The notes beneath the pieces were generated by a model that saw only the letters and a program-made list of their open reading frames with translations, searched no databases and was not told where the DNA came from. The position numbers and the translations under genes are program-made. A stretch of 64,000 bases of DNA from Pseudomonas ovata (lineage in GTDB: Bacteria > Pseudomonadota > Gammaproteobacteria > Pseudomonadales > Pseudomonadaceae): contig NZ_QFFU01000019.1 in assembly GCF_003131185.1 (NCBI RefSeq), positions 56,795 to 120,794 on the forward strand, in the 5' to 3' direction. The first letter of the stretch is position 1, and every line of letters begins with the position of its first letter. Positions 42,357-51,117 of the stretch are shown one piece after another.

Positions 42357-42389
42357 CGAATCCATAACAAAAACAATTGGAGAACACCT

Positions 42390-43694
42390 ATGAATCCGGA
42401 AGCTCGGATCATTCGCAGGCTCACGCTCAGGTTGATTCCGTTCCTGATCCTGCTGTACCTGGTCGCGTTCATCGACCGCTCCGCTGTCGGCTTTGCCAAA
42501 TTGCACATGAACGCCGACCTGGGCCTGAGCGACATGGCCTATGGCTTCGGTGCCGGGTTGTTCTTCATTGGCTATTTCATCTTCGAGGTGCCCAGCAACC
42601 TGTTGCTGGAGCGGTTCGGGGCGCGGCGCTGGTTTGCCCGGATCCTGATCACCTGGGGGCTGATCACCATCGGCATGGCCTTCGTGCAGGGTGCCTACAG
42701 CTTCTATGTGATGCGCTTTCTGCTGGGGGCGGCCGAGGCCGGCTTCTTCCCGGGTGTGCTGTATTACATTACCCGCTGGTTCCCGGTGCGCCATCGCGGC
42801 AAGGTGCTGGGCTTCTTCATTCTCTCGCAGCCCATTGCGCTGATGGTCACCGGGCCCCTGGCCGGCTGGCTGCTGGGCATGAACGGCATCTTTGGCCTGG
42901 CCGGCTGGCAGTGGTTGTTCATCGTCATCGGGGTGCCGGCGGTGCTGTTGGCCTGGCCGACCCTGAAGATTCTGCCCGACACGCCCAAGGATGCCCGCTG
43001 GCTGGCCGAGGCCGACCGTCAGTGGCTGCTGGGCGAGCTGGAGAAAGACCGCGCCGAGTACGGCCAGACCGACCACACCAACCCGCTGCGCGCCCTGGCT
43101 GATCGCCGCGTGCTGATCCTGGCGCTGCTGTACCTGCCCAGCACCTTGAGCACCTACGGCCTGAGCCTGTGGCTGCCGACCCTGGTGCACCAGTTCGGCG
43201 GCAGCGACCTGACCACCGGTTTCATCTCGTCGATTCCCTATGTCTTCGGCGTACTGGGCCTGCTGTTGGTGCCGCGCAGCTCTGACCGTCTCAATGACCG
43301 CTATGGGCACCTCACCGTGCTGTACATCCTCGGCGCCACCGGCCTGTTCCTCAGTGCCTGGCTGAGCATTCCTGTCTGGCAACTGGCGGCCTTGTGCCTG
43401 ACGGCCTTCAGCCTGTTCTCGGTGACGGCGATCTTCTGGGTGCTGCCGGGGCGCTTCCTGTCTGGTGCCAGTGCGGCGGCGGGCATTGCCCTGATCAACT
43501 CGTTCGGCAACCTGGGCGGCTACATTGGCCCGTTCGGCATCGGTGCGCTCAAGGAATACACCGGCACGCTGTCGTCGGGGCTGTATTTCCTGTCGGCGGT
43601 GATGCTCAGCGGGGTGGTGCTGACCTGGATCGTCTACACCCAGCTGGAAAAGAAATCCCAGGCCCGCGCCGCCGCGCTCGGACAGACTTCCTGA
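42390..43694 (+). CDS. MFS transporter, anion:cation symporter family
   Basis: A 434-residue twelve-helix transporter of the ACS family. Features are RLIPFLILLYLVAFIDRSAVGFA at helix 1, GYFIFEVPSNLLLERFGARRW in the helix 2-3 loop, and a central cytoplasmic loop (PDTPKDARWLAEADRQWL). ACS members import organic anions such as hexuronates, tartrate, or phthalate. Operon position with the aldehyde dehydrogenase and aldolase, and opposite to the sugar-acid dehydratase, suggests uptake of the aldonate or hydroxy-oxo acid. GGAG sits 8 bases before the ATG. Confidence 0.88.
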   Translation: MNPEARIIRRLTLRLIPFLILLYLVAFIDRSAVGFAKLHMNADLGLSDMAYGFGAGLFFIGYFIFEVPSNLLLERFGARRWFARILITWGLITIGMAFVQGAYSFYVMRFLLGAAEAGFFPGVLYYITRWFPVRHRGKVLGFFILSQPIALMVTGPLAGWLLGMNGIFGLAGWQWLFIVIGVPAVLLAWPTLKILPDTPKDARWLAEADRQWLLGELEKDRAEYGQTDHTNPLRALADRRVLILALLYLPSTLSTYGLSLWLPTLVHQFGGSDLTTGFISSIPYVFGVLGLLLVPRSSDRLNDRYGHLTVLYILGATGLFLSAWLSIPVWQLAALCLTAFSLFSVTAIFWVLPGRFLSGASAAAGIALINSFGNLGGYIGPFGIGALKEYTGTLSSGLYFLSAVMLSGVVLTWIVYTQLEKKSQARAAALGQTS

Positions 43695-43737
43695 CCCTTG
43701 AGGCGCGCAGGGATGCCCGCCGTTACGGAGCACATGC

Positions 43738-44688
43738 ATGACCCTTGAAACCACCAAGAAGCTCAAAGTCGCGATTGTCGGCTCGGGCAATATCGGCACT
43801 GACCTGATGATCAAGGTGCTGCGCAACGCCCGGCACCTGGAAATGGGCGCGATGGTCGGCATCGACCCGGCCTCCGACGGCCTGGCCCGCGCCGCCCGGC
43901 TGGGCGTGGCGGTGACCCATGAAGGCGTCGAAGGCCTGACGCGCCTGCCGGTGTTCGACGAGATCGATTTTGTCTTCGATGCCACCTCGGCCGGCGCCCA
44001 TGTGCACAACGACGCCTTGCTGCGGGCGATCAAGCCGGGCATCCGCCTGATCGACCTGACCCCGGCGGCCATCGGGCCCTATTGCGTGCCGGTGGCCAAC
44101 CTGGAGCAGAACCTGGACCGGTTGAACGTCAACATGGTGACCTGTGGCGGCCAGGCGACCATTCCGATCGTCGCGGCGGTGTCGCGCATTGCCAAGGTGC
44201 ACTACGCCGAAATCGTCGCCTCGATTGCCAGCAAGTCCGCCGGCCCCGGCACCCGCGCCAACATCGACGAGTTCACCGAAACCACCTCCCGGGCCATCGA
44301 GGCCATCGGTGGCGCCGGCAAGGGCAAGGCCATCATTGTCATGAACCCGGCCGAGCCGCCGCCGATGATGCGCGACACCGTGTTCGTGTTGTCCGAGGCC
44401 GCCGACCAGGCGCTGATCGAGGCCTCTATCGAAGAGATGGTTGCTGCCGTGCACGCCTATGTGCCGGGCTATCGGCTCAAGCAGCGTGTGCAGTTCGAGG
44501 TCATCCCGGCAGAGGCGCCGTTGAATATCCCCGGGCTGGGCCGGTTCTGCGGGCTCAAGACCTCGGTGTTTCTCGAAGTCGAAGGCGCCGCACACTACCT
44601 GCCGGCCTACGCCGGCAACCTCGACATCATGACCAGCGCCGCGCTGGCCACCGCCGAGCGGATGGCCCAGTCGATGCTGAACGCCTGA
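43738..44688 (+). CDS. Acetaldehyde dehydrogenase (acetylating)
   Basis: A 316-residue enzyme of the MhpF/DmpF/BphJ group. Rossmann motif VAIVGSGNIGTDL at the N terminus, catalytic Cys136 in NMVTCGGQATIP, then NIDEFTETTSRAIE. It oxidises acetaldehyde, or a short aldehyde channelled from the aldolase, to the acyl-CoA with NAD. It starts 44 bases after the MFS stop and is followed 11 bases later by the aldolase gene, the normal order of this bifunctional complex. No hydratase (MhpD) or ring-cleavage gene accompanies it, which is unusual for meta-cleavage pathways. Confidence 0.92.
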   Translation: MTLETTKKLKVAIVGSGNIGTDLMIKVLRNARHLEMGAMVGIDPASDGLARAARLGVAVTHEGVEGLTRLPVFDEIDFVFDATSAGAHVHNDALLRAIKPGIRLIDLTPAAIGPYCVPVANLEQNLDRLNVNMVTCGGQATIPIVAAVSRIAKVHYAEIVASIASKSAGPGTRANIDEFTETTSRAIEAIGGAGKGKAIIVMNPAEPPPMMRDTVFVLSEAADQALIEASIEEMVAAVHAYVPGYRLKQRVQFEVIPAEAPLNIPGLGRFCGLKTSVFLEVEGAAHYLPAYAGNLDIMTSAALATAERMAQSMLNA

Positions 44689-44698
44689 GGAACCCGCG

Positions 44699-45742
44699 AT
44701 GACCTTTGATCCGACCAGAAAGCTGTATATCTCCGACGTGACGCTGCGCGACGGCAGCCATGCGGTGCGCCACCAGTATTCGATCCAGAACGTGCAGGAC
44801 ATCGCCCGGGCGCTGGACCGTGCCCGCGTCGACAGCATTGAAGTGGCCCACGGCGACGGCTTGCAGGGCTCCAGTTTCAACTACGGGTTTGCCGCCCATT
44901 CGGACCTTGAGTGGATCGAGGCGGTGGCCGATGTCATCAGCCATGCGCGCATCACCACCTTGCTGCTGCCGGGTATCGGCACCGTGCATGACCTCAAGGC
45001 GGCCTACAACGCCGGTGCCCGCGTGGTGCGGGTGGCGACCCATTGCACCGAGGCCGATGTCTCCCGGCAGCACATCGAGTGTGCCCGCGAGCTGGGCATG
45101 GACACGGTGGGTTTTCTGATGATGAGCCACATGCTGGCGCCCGAGGCGTTGGCCGGGCAGGCGCGGTTGATGGAACGCTATGGCGCCACATGCGTGTACA
45201 TGGCCGACTCGGGCGGGGCGATGAGCATGCAGGATGTGCGCGAGCGCTTTCGGGCGTTCAAGGCGGTGCTCAAGCCGGACACCGAAACCGGCATGCACGC
45301 CCACCATAACCTGTCGCTGGGAGTGGCCAATTCGATCGTGGCGGTGGAGGAGGGCTGCGACCGCATCGACGCCAGCCTCGCCGGCATGGGCGCCGGCGCC
45401 GGCAATGCACCGCTGGAGGTGTTCATCGCCGCCGCCGACCGCCTGGGCTGGAACCACGGCACAGACCTCTACACCCTGATGGACGCCGCCGACGATATCG
45501 TGCGCCCGTTGCAGGACCGCCCGGTGCGTGTCGACCGCGAGTCCCTGGCGCTGGGCTATGCCGGGGTGTATTCGAGTTTCCTGCGCCACGCCGAAGCGGC
45601 CGCCGCACGTTATGGCCTCAAGACCGTGGATATTCTGGTCGAGCTGGGCAAGCGGCGCATGGTGGGCGGCCAGGAAGACATGATCGTAGACGTGGCGCTT
45701 GACCTCCGTAGGAGCGCGCTTGCCCGCGACCGAGTGCGCTAG
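44699..45742 (+). CDS. 4-hydroxy-2-oxovalerate aldolase
   Basis: A 347-residue class II pyruvate aldolase of the MhpE/DmpG/BphI group. The metal Asp and catalytic base are D18 and H21 in TLRDGSHAVRH, and the other metal histidines are in GMHAHHNLSLG. A communication domain at the C terminus (SFLRHAEAAAARYG) contacts the dehydrogenase. It cleaves 4-hydroxy-2-oxo acids to pyruvate and an aldehyde. The last residues (RRSALARDRVR) and the TAG stop are encoded by a CIR repeat, so the natural end of the protein, near EDMIVDVALDL, has been extended. Confidence 0.92.
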   Translation: MTFDPTRKLYISDVTLRDGSHAVRHQYSIQNVQDIARALDRARVDSIEVAHGDGLQGSSFNYGFAAHSDLEWIEAVADVISHARITTLLLPGIGTVHDLKAAYNAGARVVRVATHCTEADVSRQHIECARELGMDTVGFLMMSHMLAPEALAGQARLMERYGATCVYMADSGGAMSMQDVRERFRAFKAVLKPDTETGMHAHHNLSLGVANSIVAVEEGCDRIDASLAGMGAGAGNAPLEVFIAAADRLGWNHGTDLYTLMDAADDIVRPLQDRPVRVDRESLALGYAGVYSSFLRHAEAAAARYGLKTVDILVELGKRRMVGGQEDMIVDVALDLRRSALARDRVR

Positions 45743-45848
45743 CGCTCGCAAAATTGATGAAACGCCACAAATTTACGACCGTAAATCTACGAAACGCCAC
45801 AAATTTACGACTGCTAACGCAGCCGGTCGCGGGCAAGCGCGCTCCTAC
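45708..45848. repeat. CIR composite repeat holding the ends of two converging genes
   Basis: Left arm, B with an extra T (GTGCGCTAGCGCTCGC), two core units (the second CTACGAAACGCCACAAA), complementary C, right arm. The aldolase stop TAG (45740-45742) lies in B. The acylase stop is the CTA at 45845-45847 in the right outer arm. Confidence 0.93.
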
Positions 45849-48238
45849 GGCAGCAGTCGCAACTCCCCCTGGCTGTGCGCCGCCACGTCTGCTTCGCTCA
45901 TGTGCTGCGGTCTGTACTCGCCACGCATGTACGCTTCGGCCTGGTCAGCATAGTGCGTATCGAACGGCACGCCGCTCTGACCCACCGGGCTGATGCCCAG
46001 GGCGTGGGCCGGGTCGGCAAAGTCGATCAGGCGCCGGGTCGAGGGGCCGTAGTTCACCGGCCACGGCGCAGGGCTCAGTCGTGACGACTGGTTGTTGGGC
46101 ACTTCATGCGTGCCCGGCGCCGGAAAAGGGCCGACGTTGAGCAGCCGGTCCAGCGGCTTTTGCGCCCCCAGCGGGTGGGCGTGGGTCAGCGTATGGACCT
46201 TGCCCCACTGCCATTGCCTGGGGTCCGGGCCGTACACGGCCGTGAGGTGGTTGATGCTGGCGCGCCAGGCTGCGCGTACGGTGTCGGTGCGGGTTTCGGT
46301 CAGCGGTGAGCCGCGATTGTCCCACCACGGCGAGTCGGCTTCGGCGGCCAGGCGCGGCAGGGCCGAATCAAACGCCCGGGTCGACAGCAACGTATCGAAC
46401 AGGACGTCGCCCAGCTCATCGCGGAACGTCTTGTCTGCCAGGTCATACAAGAACTGGTTGAACAGCGTGGCCGCGACCGAGTCCAGCGAATAATCACCCG
46501 ACCAGTCGGCCATTTTCTCGACCCACTGCTGTTCGCCATGGTCGCTGACCACCTGGCGCAGCACCGGCAGCAAGGGCTTGAGGATGCTGCGTGCATAATC
46601 GGTACGGGTGCCCAGTTGCAGGGCCTGGCTCGACGCCAGATCCCATTTGATGGCCGGGTCGCGTAATTGCTGATCAAGCTGCTGACCGCGCTCGGGCGGG
46701 TTGTAGTAACCCGGAATCTCGATACCAGCGGGTGACAAGGGCTGGACGTTGGCCGACAGGATATAGCCGCGCGCCGGGTTTTCTTCCTGCGGGTTGGCGC
46801 TGAACGGGTAAAAGCCCGGCTTGTCGGCCTGGCCGGTGCTGCCATCGAGCAGGAAGGCCGGGTTGACCCCGGCCGGGCGTATCGGCAACTGGCCGGTGGC
46901 CCACCAGCCGATGTCACCGGCGGCACTGGCCCAGACGATGTTCAGCCCTGGCGCCTGGATCTTCTCGGCGGCGCTGCGCATCTTGCCCAGGGTGTCGGCG
47001 CGGTTGGCTTCATAGAAGCCGTCGAGCAGCGGGTTGTCGGTTTCCAGAAACGCCCACCACATGGCCACTGGCGTGCTGCCAGCATTGCGACCCAGGGCGT
47101 CATTGACGATCGGCCCATGGGGCGAGCGGCGCAGGGTCAGACTGACGGGCGCCTGGCCCTTGACCGCGATCTGCTGTTCGCTGCGGGTCATGTCCACCCA
47201 GCGACCCTGATACCAGACCTGCTCGGGGTTGTCGGGGTTGGTTTTCTCCACGATCAGGTCCAGGTCGTCGTTCTGGAACATGGTCAGGCTCCAGCCGAAA
47301 TCCAGGTTATGGCCGAGAAAGGCAAACGGATTGAGCGGCTGGTAATGGCCGTACAGCTCGAAACCCGGCGCCGACAGGTGCGCCTCGTACCACACCGCCG
47401 GCACCGAGAAGCGAATGTGCGGGTCGCCTGCCAGCAAGGGTTTGCCACTGCGGGTGCGACTGCCGGCCATGGCCCAGGCATTGCTGCCTTCGAACTGCGG
47501 CAGGCCGGCGTCCTGCAAGGCCTGATGGCTCAACTGCGCCAGGGCGCCCAGGCCCTGCCAGTCGGCCTGGCTCAGGGTCGGGCGGGCGTCGAGCAGGCCA
47601 TCCGGGTGCCAGCCCAGGTCGAACACCTTGAGGTAGTCGGCGCCCAGTTCGTCGCGCACATAGGTCAGCAACGGCTCGGTGCGAAAGGCAGCGGCAAAGC
47701 TGTAGGCCAGGTAGCCACCGATGCTCAGGGTGTCTTCGGCGGTGAAGGGCCGTGGCGTAATGCCCAGCAGGTCGAACTCCAGCGGGCGAGGGTGGCTGTC
47801 CTGATACTGGTTGATGCCGTCCAGATAATGCTGCAACGCCTGCCAACTGGGCGTGTTGCGATCCTGGCGGGCGACATAGGCGTCGGCGTGCTCGCCAATG
47901 CGCAGGCTGCGAAACAGTTTGTCGGTGTCGATCAGTCTGGGGCCCAGCACCTCGGCCAGCTCGCCGCGCGCCAGGCGGCGGAGCATTTCCATCTGGAACA
48001 GACGGTCCTGCGCTTGTACATAGCCCAGCGCCCGGTACAGGTCGGCCTGGTCTTGCGCCCGGATGTGCGGCACGCCGCGTTCGTCGTAGCGCACGCTGAC
48101 CGGTGCCTGCAGCCCCTTGAGCGCTTGCTCGCCCTGACGCACCGGTTGCTTGCTGTACACATACCAGGCCGTCCCGGCGGCGAGCAGGGCCAGGAAGACG
48201 CCGAGGGTCGTGGCGACAATACGAAGACGGCGTTTCAT
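45845..48238 (-). CDS. Penicillin acylase family protein (N-acyl amide hydrolase, HacB/QuiP type)
   Basis: A protein of about 797 residues of the Ntn-hydrolase penicillin-acylase family. An N-terminal membrane/signal segment (IVATTLGVFLALLAAGTAWYVY) is followed by the alpha chain. The self-cleavage site is Gly-Ser at about residue 252 (QFEGSNAWAMAGS), which frees the catalytic N-terminal Ser of the beta chain. Such enzymes cleave N-acyl-homoserine lactones or acyl-peptides. The length and the location downstream of the polyamine locus resemble HacB of P. aeruginosa (an AHL acylase); substrate is inference. The start at 48238 gives the tidy signal; an ATG at 48265 is also possible. The stop codon comes from the CIR repeat. 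Confidence 0.87.
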   Translation of the reverse strand: MKRRLRIVATTLGVFLALLAAGTAWYVYSKQPVRQGEQALKGLQAPVSVRYDERGVPHIRAQDQADLYRALGYVQAQDRLFQMEMLRRLARGELAEVLGPRLIDTDKLFRSLRIGEHADAYVARQDRNTPSWQALQHYLDGINQYQDSHPRPLEFDLLGITPRPFTAEDTLSIGGYLAYSFAAAFRTEPLLTYVRDELGADYLKVFDLGWHPDGLLDARPTLSQADWQGLGALAQLSHQALQDAGLPQFEGSNAWAMAGSRTRSGKPLLAGDPHIRFSVPAVWYEAHLSAPGFELYGHYQPLNPFAFLGHNLDFGWSLTMFQNDDLDLIVEKTNPDNPEQVWYQGRWVDMTRSEQQIAVKGQAPVSLTLRRSPHGPIVNDALGRNAGSTPVAMWWAFLETDNPLLDGFYEANRADTLGKMRSAAEKIQAPGLNIVWASAAGDIGWWATGQLPIRPAGVNPAFLLDGSTGQADKPGFYPFSANPQEENPARGYILSANVQPLSPAGIEIPGYYNPPERGQQLDQQLRDPAIKWDLASSQALQLGTRTDYARSILKPLLPVLRQVVSDHGEQQWVEKMADWSGDYSLDSVAATLFNQFLYDLADKTFRDELGDVLFDTLLSTRAFDSALPRLAAEADSPWWDNRGSPLTETRTDTVRAAWRASINHLTAVYGPDPRQWQWGKVHTLTHAHPLGAQKPLDRLLNVGPFPAPGTHEVPNNQSSRLSPAPWPVNYGPSTRRLIDFADPAHALGISPVGQSGVPFDTHYADQAEAYMRGEYRPQHMSEADVAAHSQGELRLLP

Positions 48239-48393
48239 CCGGTATCTCGGTGAGGGCATGGGCAACCGCGCAGGCTACAGGCTTGCTTGCAGGCTGTGTA
48301 GAGGCTGGCCGGTTTGTGACGCAGTGGCTTGCCAGCGCCTTGCAGACAGCCGAAGATCGAGGCTGTGTTTTACCTGATCCTTGTGGATGCCCG

Positions 48394-49353
48394 ATGTCCG
48401 ACACTTTCAACTACGAGCACCTGCGCGCCAGCCTGGTGCCGCTGCACGCCAGCGACGCGCTGTCGCCCGACGGCCAGGCCTACCAGCGCTTCTACAGCCT
48501 GGGCACCCTGGGCGGCGAAAACGTCGTGCGCAGCTGGCTGGGGCGCCTGGACGTGGCCGGCTACGAGATCGTCGGCCAGGTCTGGCGGCCCGAGCGACCG
48601 GTGGCCACGCTGATTCTGATGCACGGCTTCTATGACCACATGGGCCTGTACCGGCATGTGGTCGAGTGGGCGCTGGCACAGCATTTCGCCGTGATCTCCT
48701 GCGACCTGCCGGGGCACGGATTATCCAGCGGCAGCCGCGCCAGCATTGGCGACTTCGCCGAGTACCAGACCGTCTTGCAGCGCCTGTTGGTCGAAGCCGA
48801 GGCGCTGGGTCTGCCGCAGCCCTGGCATCTGTGCGGGCAGAGCACCGGCGGGGCGATCGTGGTCGACCATGTGCTGCATCGCGGCGCCGACAGCCCGGCC
48901 CAGGGCCAGGTGATCCTGCTGTCACCGCTGGTGCGTCCGCGTGCCTGGGGTTGGTCCAAGGCCAGCTATTACCTGCTGCGCCCGTTTGTCAGCGGCATCA
49001 ACCGGCGCTTTACCGAAAACTCCAACGCACCGGCCTTCCTGCCTTTTCTGCTGGCCGACCCGCTGCAACCCAAGCGCCTGCCCACCGCCTGGGTCGGTGC
49101 CTTGGCGCGCTGGATCGTGCACATCGAAAACGCCCCGCGCAGCCCGCGCACGCCGTTGATCGTACAGGGCGAGGCGGACATGACCGTCGACTGGAGCCAC
49201 AACCTGGGCGTGCTCAACGAAAAGTTCAGCCAGCCGCAGATCCTGATGCTGCGCGAGGCCCGGCACCACCTGGCCAATGAAGTGCCGGAACTGCGCGCAC
49301 GGTATTTCGAGTTCCTGCACGGACGTATACAGAATCCGAAGCTGCGCTTGTAG
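48394..49353 (+). CDS. Alpha/beta hydrolase, lysophospholipase-like
   Basis: A 319-residue alpha/beta hydrolase. Oxyanion-type HGFYDH near residue 77, nucleophile Ser150 in CGQSTGG, acid in QGEADMTVDW and histidine in REARHHLANE. The overall pattern fits monoacylglycerol lipase/PldB-type hydrolases (Hydrolase_4). No signal peptide. It is transcribed away from the acylase gene. The start at 48394 is selected because upstream codons lack a ribosome site and include non-coding-like sequence. Its TAG stop (49351-49353) is the TAG of a CIR outer arm. Confidence 0.85.
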   Translation: MSDTFNYEHLRASLVPLHASDALSPDGQAYQRFYSLGTLGGENVVRSWLGRLDVAGYEIVGQVWRPERPVATLILMHGFYDHMGLYRHVVEWALAQHFAVISCDLPGHGLSSGSRASIGDFAEYQTVLQRLLVEAEALGLPQPWHLCGQSTGGAIVVDHVLHRGADSPAQGQVILLSPLVRPRAWGWSKASYYLLRPFVSGINRRFTENSNAPAFLPFLLADPLQPKRLPTAWVGALARWIVHIENAPRSPRTPLIVQGEADMTVDWSHNLGVLNEKFSQPQILMLREARHHLANEVPELRARYFEFLHGRIQNPKLRL

Positions 49354-49501
49354 GAGCGCGCTTGCCCGCGACCGGCTGCGTTAGCAGTCGTAAAATTGTG
49401 GCGTTTCGTAGATTTCGAATGTGTTCACAACTGTAAAATTGTGGCGTTTCGTAGATTTTGCGAGCGCTGCGCACTCGGTCGCGGGCAGAGCGCGCTCCTA
49501 C
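49350..49501. repeat. CIR composite repeat starting on the hydrolase stop codon
   Basis: Reverse order (C, extended core, complementary B). The core duplicates TGTGGCGTTTCGTAGATT on each side of CGAATGTGTTCACAACTGTAAA. Left arm of AAGC type with right arm of the CAGAG type, so the outer stem has mismatches. Confidence 0.92.
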
Positions 49502-49599
49502 AAGCGGCGAATGTAATATCCAATAAATGAGTGGGTTTTTTTGATAAGCGCGCGGCGGCCGCCAGGCCGTCCGGTGTTTGCCAGGTGTCAGCGCCGTGG

Positions 49600-50352
49600 T
49601 TACTGCACCAGGCTCGAATTGCTCTGGCCGACCGCCAGGCCGGCGCGGATTGCGGCCAGGGCGGCCTGGTAGTAGGCACGGCCTTCGGCGGACTCGGCGA
49701 AGCTGGCGAATTCTTCCAGCTCCGGGTTCGACAGGTCGCGGTACACGTACAGCAAGGTGTTATGCAGGTCGGCTTCGATCTGGGTCATCAGCCGCTCGCG
49801 CTGGCCTTCGAGCATGCCCTGGGCCTGGCCGCCGCCGAGCAGACCGGGAATCATCTGGCTCAGGCTGTCGGCGGCCACACCCGCCAGCGCCAGGCTGACT
49901 TCGGCACCGGCCTGCTTGGCCGGCAGCGCCTGAGCCAGGTGGCCGATCAGCAACTGGCGGGTGGCATCGGCCTCGACCACCGGCAAGCCCTGGGTGTGCC
50001 TGGCCAACTGGTCGGCACGCGTGGCGGTCAGCTCGGCCTCGACGATCTTGCGGCCCAGCGGCGACTGGAAAAATTGCAGCGCCGGGGCCGGGTCCTTGAG
50101 GCTTTCGCGCAGGCGCTGTTCGGCGCGCTGGTCGACCGCCTGCGGGGCAAAACGCTGGTTGCTGTTATTGACCAGGGCCTGGAACACCGCCGGTGGCAGG
50201 TTGGCGCTATAGCGCTGCTGCGCCGCCTTGAGGGCGTCGTTGAAGTGCGCCCGTTGCTGTTGCCAGCCGGCGGCCTTGTATAACTGGTCGAAGCCATCTG
50301 CCCAGGCAGGCAGCGCGCACAACATCAACAGCACAACACACAAACGACGCAT
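49600..50352 (-). CDS. DUF2059 family periplasmic protein
   Basis: A 250-residue protein with a signal peptide (MRRLCVVLLMLCALPAWADG) and a C-terminal DUF2059 domain (LYVYRDLSNPELEEFASFAESAEGRAYYQA). The middle is helical and Gln/Ala-rich. No catalytic residues known. The open frame extends much further upstream to 51039, antisense to the oxygenase gene, but that part is a shadow; the start at 50352 gives the signal peptide. Divergent from the oxygenase gene. Function unknown. Confidence 0.85.
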   Translation of the reverse strand: MRRLCVVLLMLCALPAWADGFDQLYKAAGWQQQRAHFNDALKAAQQRYSANLPPAVFQALVNNSNQRFAPQAVDQRAEQRLRESLKDPAPALQFFQSPLGRKIVEAELTATRADQLARHTQGLPVVEADATRQLLIGHLAQALPAKQAGAEVSLALAGVAADSLSQMIPGLLGGGQAQGMLEGQRERLMTQIEADLHNTLLYVYRDLSNPELEEFASFAESAEGRAYYQAALAAIRAGLAVGQSNSSLVQ

Positions 50353-50481
50353 TCGGGACTCCTGTCGGCAGAGTGCTATTGTCCGGGTGTTGGCGGGGCT
50401 TTGTCGAGGCGTGACTGCCTTGAACAATAAAGCAGTCATCCACACAGGCGCCGCTGTCGGTCCGTCAGGCTTGTGGATACT

Positions 50482-51117
50482 ATGCACGCCATGCAAATGA
50501 CCCCTGATCACCCCGTATTGCTGCGCATCGTTGATGACCTGGTCGCCCAGGGCTGGTCGCAGCAGAGCGTCTTCGTGCCCGATGCGCTGACCGGCGCCCT
50601 GGCGGCCGAGTGCCGCAGGCGCGCGGCTGCCGGTGAGCTGGAGCCGGCCGCCGTCGGTCGGGGCCCGGCCCAGGAAGTGCGCGAAAAGGTCCGTGGCGAC
50701 CGCATCCAGTGGCTGGAACCGGGTCAGGTCGAGGTCTGCGACCAGTACCTGTCGATCATGGACAGCCTGCGTATGGCGCTCAATCGCGGGCTGTTCCTGG
50801 GGCTGGAAGATTTCGAAAGCCATTTTGCCCAGTACCCGCCGGGGGCGTTCTACCGTCGCCACCTGGACCGCTTTCGCGATGACGACCGGCGCATGGTCTC
50901 GGCCGTGCTGTACCTCAACCCCGACTGGCAGGCCGGGCAGGGTGGGCAGTTGCGCATGTACCTGGGCAATGACCAGCCCCATGACGTAGACCCGGTCGGC
51001 GGTTGCCTGGTGGTGTTTCTCTCCGGCGAAGTCCCCCATGAGGTGCTGCCTGCGTGCCGCGACCGCCTGTCCCTGACCGGCTGGTTCCGGCGCCGGGGCG
51101 ATGATCCGTTTCCTTAG
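50482..51117 (+). CDS. 2-oxoglutarate/Fe(II)-dependent oxygenase
   Basis: A protein of about 211 residues with a double-stranded beta-helix oxygenase fold. The iron facial triad HxD is in FYRRHLDRFRDD and the distal His in SGEVPHEVLP. The 2-oxoglutarate arginine lies in ACRDRLSLTGWF. It is similar to prolyl-4-hydroxylase-type small oxygenases (2OG-FeII_Oxy_3). Target unknown; these often modify ribosomal or EF-Tu residues. Several ATGs occur in a row (50482, 50491, 50497). Its TAG stop overlaps the TAA of the converging GNAT gene. Confidence 0.87.
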   Translation: MHAMQMTPDHPVLLRIVDDLVAQGWSQQSVFVPDALTGALAAECRRRAAAGELEPAAVGRGPAQEVREKVRGDRIQWLEPGQVEVCDQYLSIMDSLRMALNRGLFLGLEDFESHFAQYPPGAFYRRHLDRFRDDDRRMVSAVLYLNPDWQAGQGGQLRMYLGNDQPHDVDPVGGCLVVFLSGEVPHEVLPACRDRLSLTGWFRRRGDDPFP

